NCBI RefSeq assembly: GCF_014205675.1
Contig: NZ_JACIIX010000015.1
Location: 51,577-115,576 of the forward strand
Length of the DNA: 64,000 bases
Reading direction: 5' to 3'
Source of the DNA: Novispirillum itersonii
GTDB lineage: Bacteria; Pseudomonadota; Alphaproteobacteria; Rhodospirillales; Rhodospirillaceae
The position numbers and the translations under genes are program-made. The notes under the pieces are model-generated. The model did no database searches and was not told the DNA's origin. It saw nothing but the letters and a program-made list of their open reading frames with translations. Of the stretch, positions 17,714-28,269 are shown in pieces. Every line of letters starts with the position of its first letter. The stretch's first letter is position 1.

Positions 17714-18570
17714 CAGGCCGCCCCCTTTTTCGCCTGCCGCCACAGGATGATACCAACCCCGCCCAGCGTCAGCAGGCCTCCGGCGATCTTTTCCGGGCCG
17801 ATGCTTTCGCCCAGCACCCATGCCCCGACCAACACCCCGAACACCGGGTTGAGCAGCGAGATCGGCACCACCTGACTGACGGTATAGCGCCCCAGCAGCC
17901 AGTACCACAGGCCATAGGCAACGATGGAGGACCCGATGGCGGTATAGAGCATCGCCCCCCAGCCGATCAGGTGGGCCTGTTCAATGGCGGCGATATGGCC
18001 GGTTTCAAAAATCAGGGTCCACAGCAGACATTGCGGCACGGCAAACAGCGACATCCAGCCGGTCAGGGCGATCGGGCTGACATCCGTCACTTTTTTCACC
18101 AGCAGGTTCGACACCGCCCAGAAGAAGGCCGATACCACCAGCAGCACCGCCGGGCCGATGGCGGGCACATTCGGCCCCCACGCCAGCACCGCCGCCCCGG
18201 CAAAGGCCACCAGCAGGCCGCTGACCCGCCAGACACCCAGCCGGTCCCCCAGAAACACCACGCCGAGCAGGGTGGAGAACGGCACCCCCAGTTGCAGCAG
18301 CAGGGCGCTGGTTCCGGCTTCGGTCATTTTCAGGGCGACAAACAGCAGGGCGAAATGCGCCGACCCGAAGGTGAAGGACAGCAGCAGCACCCCCGGCACC
18401 TGTTTGCGGGTGATGCGGTAAAACGGCACCAGCAGCACCGCCACCACGGCAAACCGCAGGGTAATCAGCAGCAGCGGCGGAAATTCCGACACCCCCAGCT
18501 TTACGGCAACATAATTGGCACCCCATAAGACCATCACAAACAGGGCGAGAAGGGTATCGCGGATACTCAC
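17713..18570 (-). CDS. EamA/DMT-family transporter
   Basis: This 285-aa inner-membrane protein has about ten hydrophobic segments in two EamA repeats, starting MSIRDTLLALFVMVLWGANYVAVKLG and with the second repeat near SAFFWAVSNLLVKKVTDV. Family members export amino acids or metabolites (for example YdcZ- and RhaT-like carriers); the substrate cannot be read from sequence. Its stop overlaps the amidase start, so transporter, amidase and alkB form one minus-strand transcription unit. Confidence 0.9.
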   Translation of the reverse strand: MSIRDTLLALFVMVLWGANYVAVKLGVSEFPPLLLITLRFAVVAVLLVPFYRITRKQVPGVLLLSFTFGSAHFALLFVALKMTEAGTSALLLQLGVPFSTLLGVVFLGDRLGVWRVSGLLVAFAGAAVLAWGPNVPAIGPAVLLVVSAFFWAVSNLLVKKVTDVSPIALTGWMSLFAVPQCLLWTLIFETGHIAAIEQAHLIGWGAMLYTAIGSSIVAYGLWYWLLGRYTVSQVVPISLLNPVFGVLVGAWVLGESIGPEKIAGGLLTLGGVGIILWRQAKKGAA

Positions 18571-18661
18571 AGGCAGGATACTCCGGGGAGACGGGGAGAG
18601 AGAATCCCCCGGCCCGCGTTAGGGGCGCAGGCCGGGGGCAAATGAACAAAACAGCAAATGC

Positions 18662-18782
18662 AACGAGACCTGTCAGCGCCGGTAACGGCGCTGCCCTCTT
18701 TTGAAACGAAACCTGTCAGCGCCGGTAGCGGCGCTGCCCTCTTTAGAAACGAAACCCGTCAGCGCCGGTAGCGGCGCTGACG
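18662..18782. repeat. Three tandem 43-bp units containing a terminator-like hairpin
   Basis: Three near-identical units repeat with a 43-base period (TCAGCGCCGG begins at 18673, 18716 and 18759). Each has an 8-bp perfect stem CAGCGCCG/CGGCGCTG with a four-base loop. The rightmost copy overlaps the last codons and stop of the DjlA-like gene, so the other two look like duplications of the gene end. Read on the minus strand, each hairpin is followed by a T-containing stretch (GGTTTCGTTT), as a serial terminator would be. Confidence 0.85.
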
Positions 18783-19538
18783 GGCAATCTCGTCCCATGC
18801 CGCGTTGATATCCGCCATCCGGCGGTTGGCAACGGCGATGAATTCCTCTGGCAAGCCCTGTGCCATCAGCGTATCCGGATGGGTCTCCCGCAGCAGGCGG
18901 CGATAGGCGGCGCGGATCGTCGCCTCGTCACTGTCCGGCGGCACCCCCAGCACCTGCCACGGGTCCGGCCCGCCCCCCGTCCCGGCGGCCCCGGCCTGAA
19001 AACGCGCCCAATCGCGCCCCGGCCTGCCCAGATCGGCGGCAATCGCCTCCAGATGCGGCACCGCCTGCTCCAGCCGCCCGGCAGCGGCGGCAATCATCGC
19101 CAGAGCGTCAACAATCTCGTCCAGCAGCCCCGGGCTGCCGTCAAACAGCGCCGACAGCACCGCCGTCACCGTTTCCGGCCCGCTGTCGGACTGCCACGCC
19201 CGGCTGTACAGGGCATGTACGCCGTCCTGTTCCTCCGGCCCGATACTGGCGACCCGGATCAGCGCGGCAAAGCCCTCTGCCTCGTTCAGGCCACTGGCCC
19301 GGGCCACCTTGGCCGACAGCAGCACAACCCCCATGGCAAAGCCGCTCTGGCGGCCCTGCTCCTTGGCGGAAGCGACAAAGCCCTGCCACCCCGGCACAAA
19401 GGCCATCGGGTTGAACAGGCTGCGGAACGGATTGCGGTCATAGAACAGGTGGCCCATCGAGGCCCCCATCATCGCGCCCAGCGGGCCGCCGACCATCATA
19501 CCGGTCATGCCGCCCATCAGTTTGCCCCAGATGCTCAT
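18759..19538 (-). CDS. DjlA-like J-domain protein
   Basis: The 259-aa product has an N-terminal glycine-rich hydrophobic segment (MSIWGKLMGGMTGMMVGGPLG) like the unusual DjlA membrane anchor. A TerB-like helical domain follows (about residues 50-150; ALIRVASIGPEEQDGVHAL). A C-terminal J domain has DPWQVLGVPPDSDEATIRAA and the HPD triad in RETHPDTLM, so it should stimulate DnaK ATPase. The start is taken as ATG 19538 where the anchor begins; ATG 19565 would add nine residues. The stop codon lies inside the first unit of the 43-bp repeat. Confidence 0.85.
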   Translation of the reverse strand: MSIWGKLMGGMTGMMVGGPLGAMMGASMGHLFYDRNPFRSLFNPMAFVPGWQGFVASAKEQGRQSGFAMGVVLLSAKVARASGLNEAEGFAALIRVASIGPEEQDGVHALYSRAWQSDSGPETVTAVLSALFDGSPGLLDEIVDALAMIAAAAGRLEQAVPHLEAIAADLGRPGRDWARFQAGAAGTGGGPDPWQVLGVPPDSDEATIRAAYRRLLRETHPDTLMAQGLPEEFIAVANRRMADINAAWDEIARQRRYRR

Positions 19539-19682
19539 TCGGGTTTGCTCTCTCCGCAGGGTCATCCGGCTATGATTTATGCAAAAAGCGTTATACGGTC
19601 CACTGTTCCGGCTTGACCCGACCAGATCAATCCCGGCACCATTCCCGCCCGTTGAACCAGAACATTAAGTCACCCGCCGATC

Positions 19683-20228
19683 ATGAGCAATCCCGCAGCC
19701 GAAACCGCCGCCTCCCCGCTGGTCCTGTCGCCGCACCACGCCAGCCGTGCCGCGCTGATGACCTTCCTTGACGGATTGAACATCCGCACCTCCACCGTGG
19801 ACCATCCGCCGATCATGACCGTCGAGGACGGCCATCAGTTCTGGGCTGATATCCCCGGCGTACATTGCAAGAACCTGTTTCTGCGCGATGCCAAAAAGCA
19901 GACATGGCTGGTGGTGGCCCCGATTGACCGCCAGATTGACCTGAAAACCCTGCCCGACCGCATCGGCTCGAAGCGCCTGTCCTTCGGCTCGGCGGAGCGT
20001 CTGGTTGATATGCTGGGGGTCTTTCCCGGCTCCGTCACCCCGTTCTCGCTGATCAACGACCGGGCCGCGCAGGCGGTGAACGTGGTGCTGGACCAGTGGA
20101 TGATGGACCAGCCTATACTGAATTACCACCCGCTGGAAAACACCGCCACCACCAGCATTTCCAACACCGATCTGCTGACCTTCGTCCGCGCCTGCGGCCA
20201 TGCTCCGCAGATTGCCACCCTTGCCTGA
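19683..20228 (+). CDS. YbaK/ProX-type aminoacyl-tRNA deacylase
   Basis: This 181-aa protein belongs to the prolyl-tRNA synthetase associated (YbaK/INS) domain family, which hydrolyses mischarged tRNAs in trans. It has the family pattern TVDHPPIMTVEDG, then PGVHCKNLFLRDAKKQTWLVV with the conserved lysine. It continues with SAERLVDMLGVFPGSVTPFSL, then NDRAAQAVNVVLDQWMM. This resembles the free-standing ProXp-ala/PrdX subgroup, which clears Ala-tRNAPro. It is divergent from the DjlA-like gene and 37 bases upstream of the FAD oxidase gene. Confidence 0.88.
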   Translation: MSNPAAETAASPLVLSPHHASRAALMTFLDGLNIRTSTVDHPPIMTVEDGHQFWADIPGVHCKNLFLRDAKKQTWLVVAPIDRQIDLKTLPDRIGSKRLSFGSAERLVDMLGVFPGSVTPFSLINDRAAQAVNVVLDQWMMDQPILNYHPLENTATTSISNTDLLTFVRACGHAPQIATLA

Positions 20229-20265
20229 TCCTCTCTCCTGACTCCCCGCCACAGGACCCCGCACC

Positions 20266-21669
20266 ATGTCGCATCTGCCCCCCGCCCTGCCCGCCCGTAC
20301 CGCCCCGCCGGAATGTCTGGCCGAACTGGCCGCGCTGGTCGGTGACCGTCTGGCCACCGGCACCGCCATCCGCGAGCAGCATGGCAAGGATGAATCCTTC
20401 CACGTCGCCTTCCCCCCCGATGCGGTGGTGTTCGCCACCAGCACCGAAGAAGTGTCGGCGGTGGTGAAAATCTGCGCCCGCTACGGCACCCCGGTGATTC
20501 CGTTCGGCACCGGCACCTCGCTGGAAGGCCATATCGCCGCGCTTCAGGGCGGCATCTGCATCGACGTCTCGCGGATGAACGCGGTGCTGGAGGTGCGGCC
20601 GGAGGATCTGGACTGCACCGTGCAGGCCGGGGTCACCCGCAAACAGCTGAATGAATTCATCCGCGACACCGGGCTGTTCTTTCCGATTGATCCGGGGGCG
20701 GATGCCAGCATCGGCGGCATGACCGCCACCCGCGCCAGCGGCACCAACGCCGTGCGCTATGGCACCATGCGTGAAAACGTGCTGGCCCTGACCGTGGTGC
20801 TGTGCGATGGCCGGGTGATCCGCACCAGCCGCCGCGCCCGCAAGTCCGCCGCCGGATATGACCTGACCCGCCTGTTCGTCGGGTCGGAAGGTACGCTGGG
20901 CATCATCACCGAGGTCACCCTGCGCCTGTATGGCATCCCGGAGACCATTTCCGCTGCCGTCTGCCCGTTCCCGGGGGTGGAGGAAGCGGTCAACACCGTC
21001 ATCGCCACCATCCAGAGCAGCATTCCGGTGGCCCGCGTTGAATTCCTCGACGCCTTGCAGATGAAGGCGATCAACGCCTATTCCAAGCTGTCACACGCCG
21101 AAACCCCGACCCTGTTCTTTGAATTCCACGGCTCCCCCGCCGGGGTGCAGGAACAGGTGGAAATGGTGCAGGCACTGGCCGCTGACCATGGCGGCACCGA
21201 CTTCCAGTGGGCCAATGCCCCGGAAGAGCGGGCCCGGCTGTGGGATGCCCGCCACAAGGCCTACTATGCCGGTCTCGGCCTGCGCCCCGGCTGTTCCGGG
21301 TTCTCGTCGGATGTCTGTGTGCCGATTTCGCGTCTGGCCGACTGCATCGTCGAGACCCGCGCCGATCTGGATGCCAGCGGCCTGCTGTGCCCGATCGTCG
21401 GCCATGTCGGCGACGGTAACTTCCATGTGCTGTTCATCGTCAACCCCGACGACCCCAAGGAGCTGGAAACCGCACTGGCCCTGAACGACCGGCTGGTCCA
21501 GCGCGCCCTGTCGATGGACGGCACCTGCACCGGCGAACACGGCGTCGGTTATGGCAAGATGGAGTTTCTGGAGACCGAACACGGTGACGCGCTGGACGTG
21601 ATGCGCGCCATCAAAAAGGCACTGGATCCGGCCAACCTGCTGAACCCCGGTAAGATTGTGCGGCTGTAA
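20266..21669 (+). CDS. FAD-linked oxidase, D-lactate dehydrogenase/GlcD type
   Basis: The 467-aa flavoprotein has an N-terminal PCMH FAD-binding domain (about residues 40-215; VIPFGTGTSLEGHIAAL, GADASIGGMTATRASGTNAV, GSEGTLGIITEVTLRLY). A C-terminal FAD-oxidase domain follows, ending CTGEHGVGYGKMEFL and LDPANLLNPGKIVRL. This layout is that of cytochrome-linked D-lactate dehydrogenase (yeast Dld1) and glycolate oxidase GlcD. GlcE and GlcF genes are absent here, which favours a stand-alone D-lactate dehydrogenase. It would feed electrons to the respiratory chain and is one of three lactate-oxidising systems in the window. Confidence 0.88.
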   Translation: MSHLPPALPARTAPPECLAELAALVGDRLATGTAIREQHGKDESFHVAFPPDAVVFATSTEEVSAVVKICARYGTPVIPFGTGTSLEGHIAALQGGICIDVSRMNAVLEVRPEDLDCTVQAGVTRKQLNEFIRDTGLFFPIDPGADASIGGMTATRASGTNAVRYGTMRENVLALTVVLCDGRVIRTSRRARKSAAGYDLTRLFVGSEGTLGIITEVTLRLYGIPETISAAVCPFPGVEEAVNTVIATIQSSIPVARVEFLDALQMKAINAYSKLSHAETPTLFFEFHGSPAGVQEQVEMVQALAADHGGTDFQWANAPEERARLWDARHKAYYAGLGLRPGCSGFSSDVCVPISRLADCIVETRADLDASGLLCPIVGHVGDGNFHVLFIVNPDDPKELETALALNDRLVQRALSMDGTCTGEHGVGYGKMEFLETEHGDALDVMRAIKKALDPANLLNPGKIVRL

Positions 21670-21697
21670 GCCCGACACCCCCAGAGGGAACAGTCCC

Positions 21698-21737
21698 GGC
21701 CCCGCAGCCAGATCCGGCAGCGGGGCCGCTGTCTTTT
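21698..21737 (+). terminator. Terminator of the FAD oxidase gene
   Basis: GGCCCCGC (21698-21705) pairs with GCGGGGCC (21720-21727), and CTTTT follows after GCTGT. It starts 28 bases after the stop codon. Confidence 0.75.
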
Positions 21738-22073
21738 CATAAGCCCTGCTTATCGTTTCCCTTAGGGAATGCAGCTTGAGCCGCAGACCGGAACACGGCA
21801 GCATGGCTTCACGGATCGGCAGCCTCCCTGACGATCCGTTCCAACAGATCTTTGTAACCCCCTACTCAGTACCCTCTACTGTGATTGTTACAGACTTCCC
21901 AGACTGTAATGCAGCCTTGGCGTTCCGGGCAGGTTTCCCCGCTCCGGAACGCCCTTTTCTGATCTTTGCCCCTGACACTCCTGATGATCTGTTTCCGGAC
22001 TCCCCGTCCTTAGTTTCCCCCTGCTGTTCTTTTTCATCCGGCAGCCCTGCTGCCGGGCCGGAGCCTGCGTGCC
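21738..22073 (+). other. Intergenic region before the LysE-type gene
   Basis: About 335 bases hold no convincing gene. The stretch 21860-21910 is less GC-rich than its surroundings and contains the inverted repeat CTGT-N7-ACAG (21879-21893), a possible operator or promoter for the exporter. No regulator gene is adjacent. Confidence 0.4.
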
Positions 22074-22730
22074 ATGCTGATCGACCTTGAACTCTACCGC
22101 CTCTATCTTCTCGCCGTGCTGATCCTGATCCTGATCCCCGGGCCGGACATGCTGCTGATCCTCAGCCGGGGCCTGTTTGAAGGCTGGAAATCCGGCTGGG
22201 TGGCCAGTGCCGGAATCTTTTTCGGGGCGCTGGTTCATTCGGTTCTGGCGGCGCTGGGGGTATCGGCGCTGATTGCGGCCTCGCCGCATCTGTTTGATGG
22301 CATGCGCCTGATCGGGGCGCTGTATCTGGCGTGGATCGGTGCCAAATCGCTGAAGGGCGCGTGGCAGATGTGGAAGGCGCAGGCCGACGGTGGGGTGCCG
22401 CAGGTGGAACGCCTGTCAACCCGCCGCACCTTCCTGCACGGCATGATGACCAACCTGCTGAACGTCAAGGTCATCCTGTTCTTCCTCGCCTTCGTGCCGC
22501 AGTTCATCAACCCGTCCCTCGGCCACGTCGGCCTGCAAAGCCTGATCCTTGGCCTGACCCTGACCCTGTGCGGCACCGGCTTCCTGCTGATGATCTCGGT
22601 GATGGCGTCCGGCGTCGGCCGGGCCCTGATGGGCAATGTGCGGGTGCGGGCGGCGCTGGATGGTGTCGCCGGGGTGATCTTCCTCGGCTTCGCGGTGCGG
22701 CTGTTCCTGACCGAGCGCAAGTTCGTCTGA
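22074..22730 (+). CDS. LysE/RhtB-family exporter
   Basis: This inner-membrane exporter family removes amino acids such as lysine, threonine or homoserine lactone. The 218-aa protein has the family start YLLAVLILILIPGPDMLLIL, the conserved GWKSGWVASAGIFFGALVHS, and SRRTFLHGMMTNLLNVKVIL-like sequence (here TRRTFLHGMM then NVKVILFFLAF). About six hydrophobic segments are present. GGAG lies 10 bases before the ATG. A strong terminator follows. Substrate not predictable. Confidence 0.9.
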   Translation: MLIDLELYRLYLLAVLILILIPGPDMLLILSRGLFEGWKSGWVASAGIFFGALVHSVLAALGVSALIAASPHLFDGMRLIGALYLAWIGAKSLKGAWQMWKAQADGGVPQVERLSTRRTFLHGMMTNLLNVKVILFFLAFVPQFINPSLGHVGLQSLILGLTLTLCGTGFLLMISVMASGVGRALMGNVRVRAALDGVAGVIFLGFAVRLFLTERKFV

Positions 22731-22775
22731 CCCCGCTCCCGTCGTTTCTAACGCCCTGCTGCGTGTTTTCGTGCC

Positions 22776-22815
22776 CGGCCCCGGTCCCCTACAGGACCGG
22801 GGCCGTTCCATTTCT
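22776..22815 (+). terminator. Terminator of the LysE-type gene
   Basis: A perfect 12-bp stem (22776-22787 with 22794-22805) closes a six-base loop, and TTCCATTTCT follows. Confidence 0.8.
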
Positions 22816-23032
22816 GACATCGATATGTCTGCACAGACACGCCGGATATTATGCCAGCATATGAAAAGAAGCGGCTAGCACAGGGCTCTGGCACCCTCCC
22901 GAGAAACAATCATAAAATGCAAAAATAAATACAATACTCTTCTTAAGAGAATCACCGGATCGTGGTCCGGCGCATCAGGGGGATGCGCTTCCGCACGACG
23001 GAACCCACCATCACATCACAGGGGATCGCTCC
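22816..23032 (+). other. AT-rich leader of the 112-aa hypothetical gene
   Basis: The stretch 22850-22960 is clearly more AT-rich than the window average. It contains TACAAT (22930-22935), a possible -10 element without a good -35, and a partly symmetric CTCTTCTTAAGAG. The rest is an untranslated leader before the gene at 23033. Confidence 0.4.
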
Positions 23033-23371
23033 ATGACCGATACCGCCACTCTCTCCGCCACCCGCGTTGGCATCGCCCGCCCGAATGCCACCAATGTGTT
23101 CGTGTCCTCGCAGTTCGGCCTGCTGCTGGTCAGCCATTGCAGCGCCAATGTGTCCTCGATCCCCGGCGCCACCACCGTGCAGATCAACCTGCCGGACAAC
23201 CACCCGGATTTCATCGTCGGGACCGAATACATCGTCGGCGGCCAGCTGTCTGAGCCGCCGGCCGAATACATCGAGCCGTTCGTGCTGAAGAACGCGGTGT
23301 TCAAGGGCTACGGCACCGGCCTGCTCCAGAACGTCGGCGTCTTCGTCGGCATGATCGTCAAGCCGGAATAA
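23033..23371 (+). CDS. Hypothetical protein, 112 aa
   Basis: No family was recognised. The protein begins MTDTATLSATRVGIARPNAT and has alternating hydrophobic segments (FVSSQFGLLLVSHCS, FIVGTEYIVGGQL, LLQNVGVFVGMIV) that suggest a small beta-rich soluble domain. There is no signal peptide. AGGGGA lies 8 bases before the ATG. It has its own AT-rich leader and a terminator 20 bases after the stop, so it is a monocistronic unit. The opposite strand is open over the same interval, but that translation is His/Gly/Arg-rich and looks like a shadow. Confidence 0.65.
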   Translation: MTDTATLSATRVGIARPNATNVFVSSQFGLLLVSHCSANVSSIPGATTVQINLPDNHPDFIVGTEYIVGGQLSEPPAEYIEPFVLKNAVFKGYGTGLLQNVGVFVGMIVKPE

Positions 23372-23391
23372 TCCCGGCCTGACAGGATAAA

Positions 23392-23423
23392 AAAACCCCC
23401 GGTGACTGCCCACCGGGGGTTTT
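23392..23423. terminator. Bidirectional terminator
   Basis: A 13-bp perfect inverted repeat, AAAACCCCCGGTG (23392-23404) with CACCGGGGGTTTT (23411-23423), has T-runs on both strands. It serves both the 112-aa gene (plus) and pepF (minus). Confidence 0.92.
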
Positions 23424-23443
23424 CCTGTTTCACAGGGATGGCC

Positions 23444-25282
23444 TCAGCCGAGGGCTTCCAGCTCGTCAATAAAGCCCGCCACCACCGACAGACCGCGCTG
23501 CCAGAAGGCCGGATCACTGGCGTCCAGCCCGAACGGGGCCAGAAGCTCCTTGTGCCGCAGGGTGCCCCCTGCCGACAGCATCGCCAGATACTTGGCCTCA
23601 AACTCCGGCAGGCCCTGCTGGTAGACCTCGTACAGGGAATTGACCAGACAATCCCCGAACGCATAGGCGTAGACATAGAACGGGGTGTGGACAAAGTGCG
23701 GAATGTACGACCAGTAATGGGCGTATTCCGGCTCGAACCGGATTGCCGGACCAAGACTTTCGCCCTGCACCTGCATCCAGATTTCACCGATCCGTTCCGC
23801 CGACAGCTCGCCGCTGCTGCGGCGTTCGGCATGCAGCGCCTGTTCAAAATGGTGGAAGGCAATCTGCCGCACCACGGTGTTCAGCATGTCTTCCACTTTC
23901 GACGCCAGCAGCACCTTGCGGCGGGCCGGATCCGTCTCGGCATCCAGCATGGCGCGGAAGGTCAGCATCTCGCCGAACACCGAGGCGGTTTCCGCCAGCG
24001 TCAGCGGAGTATCGGACAGGAAGCAGCCCTGCTTGCCGGCCAGAACCTGATGGCAGCCGTGGCCCAGCTCATGCGCCAGCGTCATCACGTCGCGGCCCCG
24101 GCCCATGTAGTTGAGCAGCAGGTACGGGTGGGCTCTGGGCACCACCGGATGGGCAAAGGCACCGCTGGCCTTGCCGGGGCGGGCCGGAACGTCAATCCAC
24201 GCATTGTCGAAAAACGTCTGACCGACCGCCGCCAGCTCCGGCGAGAAGCGCCGGTAGGCCCCCAGCACCAGCGCGCTCGCTTCCGGCCAGGTATACTTGC
24301 GGTCGCTGTCACTCGGCAGCGGAGCGTTACGGTCCCAGTAATCCAGATGATCCTGCCCGAACCACTTCGCCTTCAGGGCATAGTAACGGTGCGACAGGCG
24401 CGGATAGCTGTCCTTGACAGCGGAGGCCAGCGCGTTGACCACCGTATCCTCCACCTGATTGCTCAGGTTGCGCGAGGCCATCGGCGAGGCATAACCGCGC
24501 CAGCGGTCGTCTATTTCCTTATCCTTGGCCAGCGTGTTGGTGATCAGGCTGAACACCCGGCTGTTGGCCCCCAGCACCGTGCCGATGCTCTTCGCCGCCG
24601 CCTTGCGCACCGCCGGATCGGTGCTGGACAGCAGGTTGGTCGCCTCAGTGATGGTCAGGTCCTTGCCATCGACCGGGAAGCGCAGCGCCGCCAGCGTCTC
24701 ATCAAACAGGCGGACCCATGCCCCGGCCCCGGTGATGCCCTTTTCGGTCACCATCCGCTCCAGATCATCGGTCAGCTGATGGTCCTTATACTGGCGAATG
24801 CCGTCGATCCACGGGCGGTAGCGGGCCACCACCGGATCGGTCAGCAGGGCAGCCAGCGCCGCATCGTCGAGACGGTTGATTTCCAGCGTGAAGAACAGGG
24901 TCAGGGTGGAAATCTCCGTCCCCTTCTCGCTCAGGCCCTGATAGAAACGGCCGACCTCCGGGTCGCTGACATTCCCGGCATGCACCAGCTGGCCGTAGGA
25001 CAGCGCCTTGTACAGCACCTCGCACAGGTCCTCATAGGCCCGGATGGCGGTGCCGAACTCCGCCGGGGACAGCCCCGCCACCTTGCCCTGATAGGCGGCG
25101 GCAAAAGCGCGGGCGGCAGCGTCAACCTTGTCCAGATCCGCCTTCAGTTCCGGCGAGTCCGGGGCCGGGTACAGATCGCGCAGGTCCCATTCCGGCAGCA
25201 CGCCCAGATCCGCCGCAGCGGAGGCCGCAGCGGCCCCGGCCTGTTCCCGCATCACACGCATCATCATCAGCACCATCTCCAC
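23444..25282 (-). CDS. pepF: Oligoendopeptidase F (M3B metallopeptidase)
   Basis: This cytosolic zinc peptidase degrades short peptides. The 612-aa protein has the zinc motif HELGH in LAHELGHGCHQVLAG, the downstream glutamate region LAETASVFGEML, and the M3 tail YVYAYAFGDCLVNSLYEVY. Length and order match bacterial PepF. The N-terminal about 20 residues include a run of Ala and a Met-rich start, so the true start may be slightly downstream. It is monocistronic between the shared terminator and the divergent acyl-CoA ligase gene. Confidence 0.94.
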   Translation of the reverse strand: MEMVLMMMRVMREQAGAAAASAAADLGVLPEWDLRDLYPAPDSPELKADLDKVDAAARAFAAAYQGKVAGLSPAEFGTAIRAYEDLCEVLYKALSYGQLVHAGNVSDPEVGRFYQGLSEKGTEISTLTLFFTLEINRLDDAALAALLTDPVVARYRPWIDGIRQYKDHQLTDDLERMVTEKGITGAGAWVRLFDETLAALRFPVDGKDLTITEATNLLSSTDPAVRKAAAKSIGTVLGANSRVFSLITNTLAKDKEIDDRWRGYASPMASRNLSNQVEDTVVNALASAVKDSYPRLSHRYYALKAKWFGQDHLDYWDRNAPLPSDSDRKYTWPEASALVLGAYRRFSPELAAVGQTFFDNAWIDVPARPGKASGAFAHPVVPRAHPYLLLNYMGRGRDVMTLAHELGHGCHQVLAGKQGCFLSDTPLTLAETASVFGEMLTFRAMLDAETDPARRKVLLASKVEDMLNTVVRQIAFHHFEQALHAERRSSGELSAERIGEIWMQVQGESLGPAIRFEPEYAHYWSYIPHFVHTPFYVYAYAFGDCLVNSLYEVYQQGLPEFEAKYLAMLSAGGTLRHKELLAPFGLDASDPAFWQRGLSVVAGFIDELEALG

Positions 25283-25518
25283 ACATATTATTCAGGGTCA
25301 GGCGGCACCATATTCGCGATAGCAGGGACGCCTTCTGCCCTATACACTGTCATTTAACACTACTATGGGGTCTGAACACCGTTGCGGCAATGCTTGATCG
25401 GAGACCCGGCAGCCCGTCTGCCGTAACCGTCATCCTCCTGCCACAGACGGTGAAGAAAGATTGCCCCCGCCGGAAATTCGGGGTAACCGGATCCGGATTT
25501 TAACAAGGGAGGATCACG

Positions 25519-27339
<1,821 letters not shown>

Positions 27340-27468
27340 CGGAGAGCCAATAACGGGGGCCCGGATCCGGTGATCCCTGACCGGAGGACCCGTCCCCCGG
27401 TCCCCTCCGGTTCCCGTGCCCCTCCACAGGCGGCAGCCGAAACCATAAAGGCAAGCCCAAAAGCAAAA

Positions 27469-27502
27469 GGCAGGATCCCGGATGGATCCTGCCCTGTTTT
27501 TT
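27469..27502. terminator. Terminator between the acyl-CoA ligase and CHAP genes
   Basis: GGCAGGATCC (27469-27478) pairs with GGATCCTGCC (27484-27493), followed by CTGTTTTTT. The minus strand shows TTTTGCTTTT after the hairpin, so it may also end the CHAP gene transcript. Confidence 0.88.
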
Positions 27503-27526
27503 CAGGCTGTCTGCCGCACGGGCCGA

Positions 27527-28174
27527 TCAGCGGGTGCCCATGTGGCGCAGCTTCTTGTCGGTCAGGCTCTTTTCCGACAGCTTGGTCTTGCCACCGGCCT
27601 TCGGCCCTTTGCGCGGGGCTTCCTCTTCCACTGCACCGGCCGAAGCCCGGTACAGCCTGGCGTCCGGCTGGGCCTTCGGGGCGTCGCCGCCGCCGGTGTA
27701 GATGAAGCCATAGGTGTCATAGGTGGTATTGCCGTAATCGGCGACCGGACCGTACCACACCCGGGTCTTGCTCCAGTCGTTCTTCGGCGACACGTCGATC
27801 ACGCCGACCTTCTGCTCCACCTTGCCGTCCCGGCTCCAGTTGGCATGGTCGATCATGATCTTGCGGCTGCTGACAACTTCCCGCACCACGGCAACGTGGC
27901 CCCGGCTCATCTGGCGGGTTTTCTTGAACACCAGCACCGATCCGGCCTTCGGGGCCTGCCCTTTGGCGTAAACGCCGCTGGCATTATCCCACCAGCGCCA
28001 GGCATCGCCGCGCAGGTCAACATTGGTGATCGACCGGGCATAGGGAACACAGCTCCAGCCCGCAGCCGCTTCCGCCGTGCCCGAAGACATCACCGAAAGG
28101 CCACAGGACAGGCCAGCAATCACAACCAAGGCACGGATACCGCGGGTCAGGAAAGAGCTGGTCGTCTGCGTCAT
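27527..28174 (-). CDS. Secreted CHAP-domain protein
   Basis: CHAP domains are cysteine amidases or endopeptidases that usually cut peptidoglycan. The 215-aa product has a signal peptide (hydrophobic core ALVVIAGLSCGLSVM, likely cleavage after AEAA). The CHAP core follows: Cys in WSCVPYARSI, DAWRWWDNASG, and His in SRGHVAVVREVV, with IDHANWSRDG after it. The C-terminal 45 residues are charged and Ala/Lys-rich, ending KLRHMGTR. It is probably periplasmic and may act in wall remodelling. Confidence 0.85.
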   Translation of the reverse strand: MTQTTSSFLTRGIRALVVIAGLSCGLSVMSSGTAEAAAGWSCVPYARSITNVDLRGDAWRWWDNASGVYAKGQAPKAGSVLVFKKTRQMSRGHVAVVREVVSSRKIMIDHANWSRDGKVEQKVGVIDVSPKNDWSKTRVWYGPVADYGNTTYDTYGFIYTGGGDAPKAQPDARLYRASAGAVEEEAPRKGPKAGGKTKLSEKSLTDKKLRHMGTR

Positions 28175-28224
28175 GCGAAGTTTCCCCTATGTGCCAACTT
28201 CTAAGGTGGCAACAAGGTAATTCA

Positions 28225-28261
28225 ATGCGCGGGGGGATTTCAACCCGGAAATCCCCCGCAT
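28225..28261. terminator. Hairpin between the GNAT and CHAP genes
   Basis: GGGGGATTTC (28232-28241) pairs with GAAATCCCCC (28248-28257), with flanking ATGC extending the stem past a bulge. No clear T-tract follows on the minus strand. It would separate the GNAT gene from the downstream CHAP gene. Confidence 0.5.
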
Positions 28262-28269
28262 TTGATCTA

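Noticed and set aside
18662..18782. CRISPR-like array
   Set aside because: Repeats are contiguous with no unique spacers, contain a terminator-like hairpin and derive from the adjacent gene end.
22952..23413. A 153-codon minus-strand frame opposite the 112-aa hypothetical gene
   Set aside because: It runs across the terminator and its translation is His/Gly/Arg-rich; the plus frame has a ribosome site and a terminator.
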